Below are positions 1-12,942 of a stretch of DNA of 64,000 nt, one piece after another. The notes below the pieces were generated by a model. The model was not told the origin of the DNA. It searched no databases and saw only the letters and a list, made by a program, of their open reading frames with translations. The stretch's first letter is position 1. Each line of letters begins with the position of its first letter. The DNA is taken from positions 1,972,501 through 2,036,500 of the forward strand of contig JAZARR010000082.1 in NCBI GenBank assembly GCA_037389465.1, written 5' to 3'. Source of the DNA: Baylisascaris procyonis (taxonomy: Eukaryota > Nematoda > Chromadorea > Rhabditida > Ascarididae). The translations under genes were made by a program, and so were the position numbers.

Positions 1-3000
1 TCGTAGATATCCTTTCGTGTAATGGGAACATGTATAGCACTGACAATCCTCGCATGGGCGACTAAAGTCATCAGCAAATCTGCAATGCCGAACATTTGTA
101 TATCACAAACATCTCGTGTCAAACCACAACATGTCTACGTGGAGTGGTCGTTGTTGCTGAATGTTGCAAGCTTTATGCTTATTGACCCAGCGCATTCCTC
201 TCATGAGCTCCAGTAGTATTTCCTTTCCATCTAAGAAAATTGTAGACAACGACTTGCGTTGCATTTCTTCAAGGATGGAGACTACTAAAGGATGCACAGC
301 TGTGCTTTCCATGAATCTTCAAGGGGCGACATGTTCATCAAAATCGAACGGTTTTTCGTAGTCTACAAACAGCCAAATATAGAGGAAACCTGTACTATGT
401 TTTTTTTTCGGTCAACATAGTATGCAAGTGGAATGGGTTGTTTGGTGAACTTCCCGGTCTAAAACGCACCCGTCTAGCGTCTTGCCTACCTTTGATTAGT
501 GCTGTAGTCTTTTGCAAGTTTTGCGCAGATGTTAAACAGTAGCGCATTCGCTTGCTTGTTTATAGTAACCTTTCAGTTCCTTATTAGTATATAAATGGCT
601 CATCTGTCATATCTTTCAGTAGATAAAGGAAGAATTAATACCCATAAAAAATATACCTCATTTAGTTACCCTCTTCATTTATCGTTTTACTGGTATGCGT
701 TATATTAACCAGTGGAATAGCTATTATCAGTTGAAAAAAATACTTTTTATCATTGAAGTCGAGGATCGAGAAGCTGGCATCAATGGGGAATTCCTTATTC
801 AGCGTCATCATTTGACCCTGTTCGGCAAGCAGTATCGCATATGTCGAATCAAACAGATCGATGCCTAGTCGAGTTAATACAACCACTTCCGACGGTGAAA
901 ACGCTCCACTCGTGTAGCGCAACGATGTCGACGGAATATGTCGCTGAAGTATCCACTCATATAGATTCTCTAACAGAGAGATTATTTCGCATTGTGGGAA
1001 TGAAAATGAGAATGAGAAAAAAACCTCAATTATTGCGGTGATGAAGATGAGTTTTTAGGCGACGATAAAGGAAAGTGGTGGGACATGGGGGGAGGACAGG
1101 AGTCGGTGAAGCATAACAATCCGAAATAAATGACCAGACATTTTACAAGGAAGTGGATTGAGGATGGCAATCGATCAGAACACTTCAACCTCTCATCGTT
1201 CAAAGTTATTGGCAATTATCTAAATGCAACTAATTTTTTGGATCACCACTACTGAAACTTCGATCGTTCAACGTCACTAATAAATAAACTTTTCAAGTGC
1301 AAGCTCAATGAATCTCAAATTCCACATTCCTTGGATATATGAATGACAACATGGCCGTAGTGATTCCTGGAGGGGTTTACGTTGTTTACGATCCCCATCA
1401 ACATAAAAACTAACATCAAGTTCAGCTGAAAGAGTAATTCCTTCATGAAACCAATTAAAGTTATAAATGAGAATGAAAATTAAACAAATGGACAGTTCCT
1501 AAGCAATGCAAATGCTTAAAAATCCCTACTCAGTAACGTCTGATCGCTCACAAAATGCTGCCACTTGAGCATATTATTTGATAGTTGACTTATAAAGAAG
1601 ATTAGGGAAGGAAAGTGTATGGTGGGAATAATTTAAAGAAGGGATATTATTGGCATTACATTATAAAATAACTTTCTTTTTTCAATGCTCACGTTATCAA
1701 TTATGACGGTCATACCCTCATTCTATTATCGCTAAATACAAGCAATAGCTGCATTTAAACAATTAAGTTGCCGGAGAATATCAAAGCTCATCAGCAAAAA
1801 CTTCTCCTTTAGGCCTACTCCTTCGATAGTGAAAATACAAATATTTGAAGCATGAGGTTCCACAAATCATAGACTTTGAACTGAAAACCTTATCTCTTTG
1901 AGTGAAATTAATCTCACAATTTTATATGAAAAGCAATTAAAAAAATTCATGTACTAGTTGAAACTTACAAGAACGCGTGTCAAAAGTTGCTCTATTTCCA
2001 CTTCGTTAAATATGGTGATAATTTCCGTCGGGCATGTTTGGTCGGCTCGTCTCATCAGATCACAGTCCTTTTTTACCTTATCGCAATCCTCATTTTTCGA
2101 CTGTTCGGAAAAGTCAGACTGCGATCCCGCAATCTCGCCATTTCCCATCGAATCTTCCTTCGGCGCTGATTGTGATCCGTTACCTTCAGAGGATGACGAT
2201 TCTGAGCGTTCTTTTAACTGTTTCACAGCCTTTCGCTTGGCTGCTCTGCGTTCCTTACGACTCTGCTTTGCCGATGGACGATTCGCGAACTGCATTAAAT
2301 CAATCGCAAACGCCGATGCATGAGATGACTGTCCCAATTCGGTGGCATATCGTTCACGATGGAAACCACTAAAGCCACCTCCAAGTGATACCACTGTCGG
2401 CTTCTGCATTTCAGTTGTTTCTGGTCATTATTATAATTCATAAAAAAGGAACAATTCGCTAAATGACATTTTCATTCGATTTACTTAAACCAGCATTAGT
2501 ATCTATTGCACAAATAATATAACTCAGAAACATTGACATTTTGTTTCAAGCGCAAATCATAGCGTATTAAAGAATAGGAAATCCAATATTAGGATATAGG
2601 CACCGATAGGAAAGGACAATAATATGAATGCCATCTTGCATTGATTTTTGCTCTCAGAATTAAATGACTGCTTCTATTAACATTCTGCATGAAAGTAGAA
2701 AAGCAAATGTGAAGGTTCCGATCAGAGACGGGAGAGGGGACGAGCAAAACCTAGCGAACCATTAACCTAGTAGCTAGTGACAACAGTGCAGTAAAGAAGG
2801 AAAAAGTTTGAGAATCACAGATGGAATCTCCACATTTGGATCATGCTAGCACGTGATCTCTATGCTTTCTACCTTCTTAACACAAATTTAATGATTCATG
2901 AGCTTCGATACCTATCTATACAGATTAATAAAGCAATAATGCAATAAAATATTGGTATAAAGTTATCAATAAACCCACTTTCAATTGTGTACTCGATTCG

Positions 3001-5413
3001 AGAGTCTCGTTGAAGAATCGAAGTGTTCTAGTGATCGCTTTAGTGAGACGTTTATTGGCGCATTCTCGAGGAGTGTCATAATCGAGAAGAGTCTCCATTG
3101 TACATGGATCAAATGCCAATATACTTCTACGCAGTGTTGTCACATCGATCTGCAAACATTTACATATTGTTTGGTAGAGATTCACTTTGCAATTAATTTT
3201 TACAGTTATATTCACCAATTAACTTTGATAACTGTTTGAAATAAACTCAAATTGCTTCTTTCAGGCTTAGCATTAAGAGAGCTGAGTGGTCATCATGGCA
3301 ACTTACTAATGATTTCATCAATTCTTCTCATCCCATATTTGATCGTCTAATTCCTCCCTTTCATCTTTCGCATAAGGAATAGAGTGGTCATCACAGCCAT
3401 TACGAGAATATAGCGATTTAAGGTGATCAAGGCAAGTTACTTCTACTCCGTCTTCACTGAGTACTCAACAATCAAGCAAAAGTTAACTTAATTTATCATC
3501 ATTTGCACAAGGAATAAAATATAAACTTCAAATAATCCCCCATTCCAGAATACAGCTAAACCGTAATGAATTGAGCGAATAAAGAAGAAACGATGTGAAT
3601 CGTAAAAAGCATTTTTAAATAGATATTTTCCAACAAGTCACTGGGATAATATCGACATCGAGCTATATATATGCAAATGTCCCGCAATCTCAACTCATCA
3701 TACAAAATGCTCGCAGCCAGGAAAATGTGATCAAGAATATTATTTAGCCTTCTGCACATAACCACTCTCGAATCGATCCGACGATTGGTAAGTGATCAAG
3801 GAGCTCATAGATACGTAGTTTTATCCATCACAGAAATATATAAGTGCCGGATGGATTGTGCTGATGTCTAGTATGTTTGCTGTCAAAGCCGATTTGCTTC
3901 TCGATATTGGTGCTGATGGAAGTTAACAGGTACAAAATGCCTGATGCTACCTCCAAACTTGACTTGCATAATGCATGGCTTACAATAAATATGAAAAACA
4001 GAAAAATAGATATGTGCGGCTCACATTTCGTCTGCCTGCCTTTGTCCAAATTGAGATCGATTTGTTATCGTTGAATCCAGATTCGATTCGGCCAAGAGGA
4101 TCCAAAATGGATAAATGGGTCGCTGAATCTTTCTAAAAAACGACTCGTTAATGAATAATGCAACGCTATGAGCACAATTAAGGATATCAACTCAAACAAT
4201 ACTGTACTCAACAGTTGATTACTGTATTTAACAGTTCATCATTCTACATGAATAAATAAGTAAAAGCATTAAGAATGGTAATTTATCGCTCAAAGAATAT
4301 TCAAAAAATATTCCTCTTTTTTTCCAACAAAAAAAATTTAAAAGAGGATCATACCGGCATCGCACAAAATGCCGCATAACCTTTACCGAACTTCTCAACG
4401 ACCGATAATGACTCGAAACTGAAAGTAAACATAAATTTGTTGTGAATAATTGAGTCGAAAAACAAACACATTCTAATATTAATGACTATAATGAAGGCAA
4501 TAGAGATTGATTTGAAAGATTGCGGAATTTCTTTACTGCAATACAATATTATTAATCAATGAGTTACTTAAAGGAAAAAAGAAGATTCAGTATAATCCCA
4601 CCGATTGAGACTCGGAGTGACATATGGCACTTTTGGATAAAAACACCGGGGAAAAGAAAAAAGAGTTGATTTTTTAAATAATTTTTTATAGCTGAACATC
4701 TAATCAACTCATTTCAGAACACTTTTCGATTCCGGACCATATCTTTTATAGAAAAGTGACCGTTTATTCGAGAAAATGAGCATCGATTTCTGATTTAGCA
4801 TTCTTTAGAAAAGAAATGATTAAAGAATCGATCTAAAAGGTAACCATAAAGACTCCTACATTCACTTCCTTTAACTGCCTCTTCACGGATGTCTAGATAT
4901 TGGATGACTGAAGGGGCAGGAGATAAAAAAATAAGCAATCTCATGAAACTCCTCGAAATTTTCTGAAGTTTCGCGTTCACTATTCGTTGAAAGACACGAT
5001 ACGTACCCATCCATCCCTCAATTCCTCACATTCCTCTCTTCCCCCAAATGCAACAAAATTGTCAGCAATGCAAAGTTTAACATATGCCATTTCCGCTTGT
5101 AAACTAATAAAAAACATTACAAAACATACCCGAGGAAATGCACTAAGCCATTTGTATGTTATGACAGAGATAATTATAGCTGATGAATGAAATAAAGGTG
5201 CACTCACAAGGAAGGTAAAGTAAGTTGAAAGATCGGTTGTTGTAAGAGGTGTAACCATTCGGTAAACACCTGCCACGTTAAGTGAGGAATATGTCCTGCA
5301 CGAGTGTATAGCATACATGACGGTGTTCGATGATCTAATTTCACATCACCCCATGAAGTGATACGTCCAATACGTCCAAATGTTGTACAACCTTCCACCA
5401 CGAACTTTACCAT
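1..5413 (-). CDS. QTRT2: Queuine tRNA-ribosyltransferase accessory subunit 2 (3' end off window)
   Basis: Non-catalytic partner of QTRT1; together they exchange guanine-34 for queuine in the anticodon of tRNAs with GUN anticodons. Exons read on the minus strand: 5413-5208, 4418-4355, 3149-2979, 2403-1969, 943-744, 79-1 (continues beyond base 1). The first exon starts MVKFVVEGC and holds a segment like the family's LLYTKTG-PHLT (here [13 protein letters not shown]). The 943-744 exon has SGAFSPSEV and [10 protein letters not shown], matching the family's SGV-RPDEV and GVDLFESFF. The 79-1 exon carries the zinc site CEDCQCYTC (C-x-C-x2-C). Phases agree at joins 5208/4418, 2979/2403, 1969/943 and 744/79. 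About 35 family residues are missing between 4355 and 3149, where I could not fix one or two short exons. Exon 2403-1969 contains a charged Ser-rich insertion not found in the human protein. A separate catalytic QTRT1 is expected elsewhere. Identity is firm; the internal gap is not resolved. Confidence 0.93.
3321..3464 (-). other. Unassigned open frame inside the QTRT2 gap
   Basis: A 48-codon stop-free stretch on the minus strand, rich in Asp and Glu (it contains [13 protein letters not shown] and [12 protein letters not shown]). It lies in the interval where QTRT2 exons are still missing, with possible acceptors at its 5' side. It does not obviously resemble the missing QTRT2 segment, and no donor keeps all of it in frame. 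It could be part of an exon, an old gene fragment or chance. Confidence 0.2.
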
Positions 5414-6729
5414 CGCATCACTTTATTGCTACATAAGGGTGTGTAACTCATATTACGATTTTTTCGCTTTCTTTTCATTCATTTTTACATCATCTGTCTT
5501 CGATTCTTATTATAGAAATTGATGAAGATAAACGATGCATTTAGTTAATCTTTTTTAACATTTTTGAAATCGTATAATCTCAGATATTTTGATAAAAATA
5601 TGGAAATAAATTTCATTTTTAAGTGCTCCAACGAAAAAAGATATCCCTAATTTTTCTGAAATAAATTCGCTTTTCACCGCTTCACCTGTCCACGTTTTCC
5701 GTTATAAGAGATACTGCAAAAGGAAAGTGAGACGAGAAAAACTGACAACAGGATTTGTGGGATTTTAACGAATAAAGGTGGACTTTTATTAGCTATTATG
5801 AAATTTTATTATTAAAGAAGAAAAGCATAAATTAAAAGCCAACACACATTAAAAAAGGTCACTCCCTGATAGGTTTAAGAGAAGATGGGTGAGATGGAAG
5901 GGGAAGAAGGGACAGTGGATGTATTTTAGAAGAAACTCGTGACAACGTAACCATCCAATGCTACACAAATGTATGTTGCTCGTCGGAACACAAAATCCGA
6001 TCATCGTTTTGATTACAAACAATAAATATAAGTTTACAGTTTACTTTACATTATTTTTGTGTTAACATTATTTTCATACTGATCTCGGATAAGCCGATAT
6101 ATAAAACAAATTTAGAAGTTGAAAGAGTTGATAAATAAAACTTGAATCTAATGGAAGAATATTTTCGAATTTAAACAATCCAAATATCATCTGCATTAAA
6201 ACATTCCATTTTTTTTTGTTCAATTCACTCATTTCAAAAATAATTGAAGAAAAATTTATAGTTCAGACAATTTCATAAAAAAAAAAGAATTAGACAATTC
6301 TTTAGTTGGTAACCATCTAATATGCTTATCGATCTTCCTAGCAAATGAATATTCCATTATCGTAATGAACAACGAGTCGAAAATTTAAAAAAAAAAATTG
6401 TTAACGTAATGTGATATTTATTGACTCAATTATTGGCATACAATTAGAGATTGATAATATGTGTTGTATCACAACCAAATATGAATACATTAAAAAAAAT
6501 GTTAAGAGAACATTCAGTATTCACATTTCATATTTGCATACATTAAGCAACAATAAAAAGGCATTTAAATGATAAAGATAAAACATAATAATAATAAGAT
6601 AGATAAGAAATTAAATGAAAATCATAAAAAAAAGATAATGACAAATTTTTCAAAAATATGAGAAAATTATGAACATTGTCTATTCAACATAAGAAAACTC
6701 ATTCATCTTTTTTTTTTTTTGAATTGAGT
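5414..6729. other. Intergenic, AT-rich
   Basis: Lies between the QTRT2 start and the MEA1 stop, both on the minus strand. It has poly-A/T runs and no credible exon. An isolated acceptor-like TATGTAG about 20 bases upstream of the QTRT2 ATG could be a spliced-leader site. The 1.3 kb gap is long for a classic nematode operon. Confidence 0.5.
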
Positions 6730-9700
6730 TTATTTTTTGGTGGCGATTCTCTCCAATATTCTTCTTAATTCGTCATCTGTTTGCATTCCAGTTGCCCATG
6801 AAGGTGCCGGCAACGTAAATGAGGACATCGCACTTTTTATATATGCGATCTTTTCTGAAAAAATATAAAACATCTAAATAATACAGTAACAATGGTTTTA
6901 GTGACTCTATTGTACCTACCTCTGAATATCGGAGGTGCCATCTATCGATAGCGTACTCCAACAACAGGCACCGGAACTTTTAGTAGCTGATCTCGAAATT
7001 TATAATTCGTGAATTTTTTTATATAAGAGAAGAGGATGAAGGAAAAAGTGGAGGAATACATGTAACGGAGGAAGTGAGATAGTCCTCCGATCTTACATTA
7101 ATGAATTTTTGTTTTTTTAAAACAAAACTTAGTGCTTATTCAATTTTTCGTTACTGTCAGCAACTATCTTCCAGTAATATAATACCTGGTTTGAATTAAT
7201 GGCATTAATTGACTGCATGATTAACAACAAGAACGTCTGCCGAAAGGAATGGTCTTGTAAGACATAAGCATAAATCTCAAATATAGATCAGAAAAGACAT
7301 GACTTAGATTAAATACAACAGGCATTTAAACAATGAAAAATGATGAAAATAAAGTATGAAAACTGAACGTAACCTTCATCTAAATTGATTGGTTGTGGAC
7401 GATGTTCAATGGTGAGTTCTGAATCACTCATATGCACGCTTGATGCCTCATTTAATGCCTAAATAATAAAGCATTACGCATAACGCAATGGAGGGAATAG
7501 AAGCAAGTCAAGTTATTAGTGGCATGCTAAATAAGAAAACCCAAAATAAGTTAATAAAAAAGTTTATGAAGAGATATATATCATTTCCCTACAAAACATT
7601 TCACTGATTGATGAAAATATGACCGTTAGATTGGAAATTAAGATTGTTAATTTTAAAGAATTCAAATACTATAATCCCCTTCCTCAATCCCTACCTCCCC
7701 TACAAGTACAACATGTAGACGTTGAATCTACTCCTATCTCTTAACAAAATTAACGAATGCTTTGAGTCACTTCCTAAGACAAACCGATATAGAAAATCAA
7801 AATTACGTAGATAAATATGAGCGCTCAAAATGAGATCGATTCACCACAACAGCAATACAATTAGCAAATCATACATATATTTAAGATCACCCCTCTAGTT
7901 ACGCATTTATACTGTTTTTATGCATTTATAGTGGTTTAATTACCCAAGTTTGTGCTTAGAGTGTTATGATTATAGCTCAAAGAGCTGAAACGTTAGCATA
8001 AATTATTATATTTCATCTCTACCCGACGCATTACATGGTCATAACCAAAAAAAAAACGTTGTACTATTATGCGTCTGCGAAACAACAGTGTTATTACTGA
8101 TATAGTATTTTGTTATGATCCTTCTCAATTATATTTTCATGGGGTTTTTTCTTGACAAAATGACAAGCAAATAAAACTAAACAATAATCTCAAAGATCTT
8201 TATGCACAAACAAGCGGCCTCAATAGAATTTCAAACGATCCTCTGAGAAAAAATATAAAATTCTATTAATGAAAAAATTTCCATACAAAAATGGATCGCT
8301 ATAAATATATAAGATATTCGTTTGTTTACTGTAGTGATTTATATTTTTCAAAGATAATCAAAATATGCGTTTACATAAATTTATTAGAATCTTCACTTCA
8401 AAACCGATACTGCCCACAAAACTGATAAAAAAGATAAATAATCAACTTTTTGGAGTAAACAATTACATAATTACTTAATGAAATAAACCGCCTGCTTAGT
8501 ATCTAGCATTAAAAGTTAGATAAAACAAAAATACTGCTTTATCTTCATAGTTAAGAAACCTATTAAGAATACTAAGGTGCATAGAATTTCTAAACGGAAT
8601 GTTCCACGGCAAAAGTCTAAGAAAAAACACGTAATTTGCAATTAAAAGACCTGCTCAAAACTCCGTTGGATTGTTGACGGTATGCTGTGGGTAGTTTGAT
8701 AATCAGTGGCAATTTCCGTTGAATCTGGTCCATTCGGAAGTGTCTCATAACCAGCATAACGATCATCGGGTAATACTTCTGATGTTGCATCCGATTCTGC
8801 TGAACTCGAATCATCTAAATAAAAATTTTGGAGAAAACATCTCAAATATGGCCGGAAATACATTTCCCAAAGTTAAAATAAGCATTTCTAAGAAGTCCCA
8901 TAGAAGCACTCGGTCATATCTCTCCTGCCGAACTATTTCTTCCATTGCTACTTAAAAGGTTGTAACAACCTCGGAAGTTAAATCCCATCTCCTTTCTTTC
9001 ATTATGATAGGAAGGTTTCAGCTACTTCCAGCTATTGAATTCCCTAAAAAAGTTCCTCAATCACAAATAGAAACTGTAGGCCTGAAACTAGCGCCTAGAA
9101 TGGAGAGCCGAGAATTGAAAATAAAAACGGTTGGTCTAAGATTGTAAAAAAAAATACCATTTAGCTTGCGAGGAATATCATTTAGTTAGCAGAAGAAAAA
9201 AAGAAAAAGAAAAAGAAAAAAAGCATGTGTTCTACTTCGATTATACGCTACTGGAATTAACGATGATTTTAGGAAGTTCAAACACTCTAGAGATTCCATT
9301 TACTGCCATTTACGGAGAATTTAAGCCTCATATGAAATTAAATATTATTATTGGATATAAATAACGGAAAAAAAAGAAAACCAATCAATTCGATAATATA
9401 TGCTTCCTATAAGTTATCATTGATATTATGGTCAATTTCAAAATTTTCGAAGATATTGGATCTTTAAAGCCGCATGTTTTCTCCTCTTTTTTTGATGAAT
9501 ATCCATTTCAAAAACTTTAAATACTACAATTACTTTTTTCATAAACGATAATGGAAGGAAGTTCTTTTTAATGTCCTCTACTGTAAGAGAAGACATATTC
9601 AGTCCTTGTGAGCCATTAATAAGATAAAATAATCTATAGTATGCTGAACAAGAGTCAATCAGTTTATATGAATGCTGAGATAAACTGCCCATGCTACAAT

Positions 9701-11677
9701 TACCCAAACTGAAAGTACAAATTTTTTTAAAGTATCACTCGGAAAATGTCTGATTTTAACAAACAAAAATATTATTGCAGAGTCCAAACATAGTACTTAT
9801 GGCTCGCTCAGAAGCAGCAAAGACGCATTTCTGCATGACCATCAATCCGTGCTTACCTCTTTTCGTAAGTTCATCACGCCCTCTACAATAAATTACGATT
9901 GTTAGCTTTTTAACCGCGCTATTAACAGAAAGGTGCAAAAATTCCTCATTATTTATATTAATATAACGTATTCTTCAATCATAGAGGTTGCAGCTCATTA
10001 GGAGTGCCTAAATTCATATGGATGATACTCGGGGAACGTGCAAAACGGTATATACGATCAGAGATTATTTCTCTTTGAGCTTCATCGTTGATGAATCACT
10101 GCAATAATAATATCCGTTTCGCTCATAATTCATCAACTTAATCAACGATTGAATAGCACAATGATACAATCGAAAAGTTAGATATTACTTTTATTAAGTA
10201 ATTAGCGATATCATTGACTGCATTATTTTTAGATATTCCAAGAATCGATTTGGGTTTCAATGTGTAGAATGACTATATACCAATCGTAAATAGGAAAATA
10301 AAGCTTACATACCGCTATAGTCAATCATATAATTTGCATCACCAACTCCATTCATTTCAACCGCAAAGCCAATATGCCAACCGTCTCTTTCATATTCGTC
10401 TTCTAAAAAGATTACCTAAGTATTAATTAAACGGAAAGATCACTGTATCCAAGTGGGTACTGTTAACGAAACGACTTGACTACTGTACTCGAATATATTT
10501 GAATTAAAGATAAAACATGCATCACCTGTTACATACAAACTATAAGTAGATTAAATCATTGCCAGATTAAATCAGTGATTAACGAAGAGTCTAGGACAAA
10601 GAACGACATACGTCGTTGTTTCCGTTTAAAATAAACGGAATAAGTACTAAAAACGATGAAAGGCAATTTTCCTACATTTTTTTTTCTATTCTCTACTGAA
10701 GAGAAAGCGATGAAGCGATCCATGAAAGAAAATATGCAACGGCAGAGTTACCTTCAGGCAAATCGGCTATACCCCCCCCCCCCCCCAACAACAAAGGATT
10801 TAACTATCGACTTTAAGACTCGTTCCCTTAAGTACTCATTTTATTGTATCGTGTCTCTCGCCTCATTCAATTAGTTATTTCAGTAAGATCTGTATTAACC
10901 TCTTCGCTGTGGTTGTTCCCTATATAAATGAATTACTCGAGTTAACAGAGCTGTTTCTTCACCTATACAGCATAAACGCTTGGAATTTACTTTCTCTATA
11001 AACAAAGAAATGTGAGATTACACTAACAGACAGTAGCAAGAAGGAAGCTTGTCAGGATGAAGCATTGCGAAGGGGAACATGTGAGGTGTTGCAGTGGAAT
11101 GTTGCGGGACGTTGAGGTGTGGGGGAAGCGGAGGTGCCCAGGGGGAGGAGGAACTTGTACCAGGCCCTAAATATGCTGTGCTATGTCCCCTTTCTACATT
11201 TCGCATGAATGTTAGCAGGACAAAATGAAGTCACCACTCATGACAAACGAAACGGCACATACTTCTGACGGTCCCATTTAAACATTGCTGTTACAAGAGG
11301 GAGGATAAGAGATAGGGAGGGGAGGGGGTGGATCGGAGCATCGGCCCAAGAAAAACTCCTTCTACTTCTCTGCTTGTGTTTCCGTCATTGACCTCTGACG
11401 AACGGCCAATCCTCTTAGAACTGCAATATCGGTACGTCATGCCCATTCACGACTAATAATACTAAACAAGGTCCACAGTGACGATTCCTCTTCTGCTATT
11501 AAACAGATTTTGTTAAAGACCGTTAATCAAAATGCTCTGTCATTTGCCTAACTTACCTCATCTGAAATTAAAGCTATCCTTAGGGACGAGGTTGAACTGA
11601 AATATCTTGCCTGAACTTTCGCCTCGACCATCCCCTGCGTCGAGTGGTAGGTCGACATCATTAGGACCAGGTCCCAT
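6730..11677 (-). CDS. MEA1: Male-enhanced antigen 1 homologue
   Basis: MEA1 is a small, conserved, acidic protein of unknown biochemical role. Exons on the minus strand: 10402-10313, 8814-8651, 7458-7374 and 6854-6730 (stop TAA at 6732-6730), all with matching phases. The 8814-8651 exon has an acidic Ser-rich start (DSSSAESDATSE) followed by YAGYETLPNGPD, which corresponds to the human AGYSYQPLNQDPE. The last exon has KSAMSSFTLPAPSWATGM, which corresponds to the human C-terminal signature TMAGVSLPAPGVPAWA. The 5' end is uncertain. One option is a first exon 11677-11629 that starts MGPGPNDVDLPL and ends in a weak GTCGAG donor with the right phase. The stronger GTAAGT donor at 11556 would instead leave an in-frame TGA, so that exon could be 5' UTR. 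The gene is divergent from COA8. Confidence 0.85.
10772..10786. repeat. Poly-C run
   Basis: Fifteen consecutive C in the first MEA1 intron, shadowing as Pro codons on the plus strand. Confidence 0.9.
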
Positions 11678-12660
11678 TCTTATTAAAATTCCTGAAAACC
11701 ATAAAATAACTGAAATTCGGGTGGCTACTGTTGTCTGCGTTTTCAAGAAGCAATGTTTCAAAGACATCGGGTAAAAGAACGTTAATTCAGATATTTCGCA
11801 AGAGACATCAGGTCTCGAACCTATATTCAGCGTGCCAAATCAAACAGGACGTGTAGAATGACTAAAGAGATGCGAAATGAATTCTGAATTAAACTGAATG
11901 AATTTCTTCTTGTTTTATCAACAAGGCTTGTGGATATGTTGAATTATCTATCAAGAGCACGAACTAAATGAGCATCTCCGATTGCATGATTGTTGCATGG
12001 ATTAAATAACTTAAAAGAGAACGCATGATTCTAACGAATGTATTGAAGATTTTCATGATTTTCTTTGAACGGATGCAATGGGAGGATTTATAATAGAGAC
12101 TATAAAGCTTATCGAATATTCCCTTAGTAGATTTTAGAGTTTACTGACATATATTTAGGGATCTACAGGACACATCTACAAAGGTTCACTGAGTAAATAG
12201 TATAAATTAACAAAATAAACAGTACTGTTTATGGTGGTACAAAAGCACCACATAATGAATGCTGCAACCAACAAAATTTGAGACAGTGCTCACTCAGAAA
12301 CACGAAAGCAACGCAGTAATACAATAATTAGCAAATATATAAATCCATATACATAAACCATAAACAGATCTCGAATGTTCACATAATAAGCCAAATGACA
12401 ATCAAAACACCCGTAGAGGAGGAAGCCTGGCGGAGGAGACGTAAAGTACCAGATTACCACCAAAGGGTTGGAGTTTTTAGAACATAATTCTGCGCTTAAA
12501 ACTTTCCTGTGGAATATTTATGCTTAGGTAATATAATCTCTACCTGCCTTCCTACTTAGTCGCTTATTGCCCACCTTTTTATGTGTCCCATAATGCTGTC
12601 AACCTAAAATCATTCCCAGCTTTCTCGCCCTCAAAATAACTTAGTTCTTACAGGAACGGC
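11678..12660. promoter_or_regulatory. Divergent intergenic region between MEA1 and COA8
   Basis: About 1 kb separates the candidate MEA1 start (minus) from the upstream candidate COA8 start (plus), so the promoters of both genes should lie here. No TATA box or named regulatory motif is convincing, and I see no exon in it. The call rests on gene arrangement only. Confidence 0.35.
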
Positions 12661-12756
12661 ATGAATTTGTTGACTGGAATAGCACGGTGCACTGCAGAGC
12701 GCAGCCGTGTCCGAGACCGTCTTTTACCCAGGCGGCAGTTTGTTATCACAGGACGT
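12661..12756 (+). CDS. Candidate alternative first exon of COA8 (mitochondrial presequence)
   Basis: Starts MNLLTGIARCTAERSRVRDR and stays open to a possible GTTGTT donor after 32 codons; it reaches a stop four codons later if unspliced. It is Arg-rich, lacks acidic residues early and would suit a mitochondrial import presequence, which COA8 proteins have. In-frame joining to the DWVGPP exon needs a weak acceptor at 12939/12940 (AACGAG). Without transcripts this is a candidate only. Confidence 0.35.
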
Positions 12757-12942
12757 GTTGTTGGATAATCACCGGTTAGTGGAAATAACTGCTGAATAAA
12801 ACAAGGCAACTATTTCATTCTGTGATTTCACATTGTGTAACCGAATAAGACTCGTTAATGTTGATTTTTACGTGAGCGCTGTTCACATTTTATTGCGATG
12901 TTTACTTCTCTTCTAGTGTTTGACACATAAATTAACGAGCGG

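Noticed and set aside
22..361. Open frames at the left edge
   Set aside because: Shadows of, or intron next to, the QTRT2 zinc-site exon at 79-1.
1958..2372. Plus-strand open frames of 112-121 codons
   Set aside because: Antisense shadows of the QTRT2 exon at 2403-1969, which has the clear family match.
11018..11206. Minus-strand Pro/Ser-rich frame
   Set aside because: GC-richer intron sequence between the MEA1 first-exon candidate and the next exon; it gives no phase-compatible exon.
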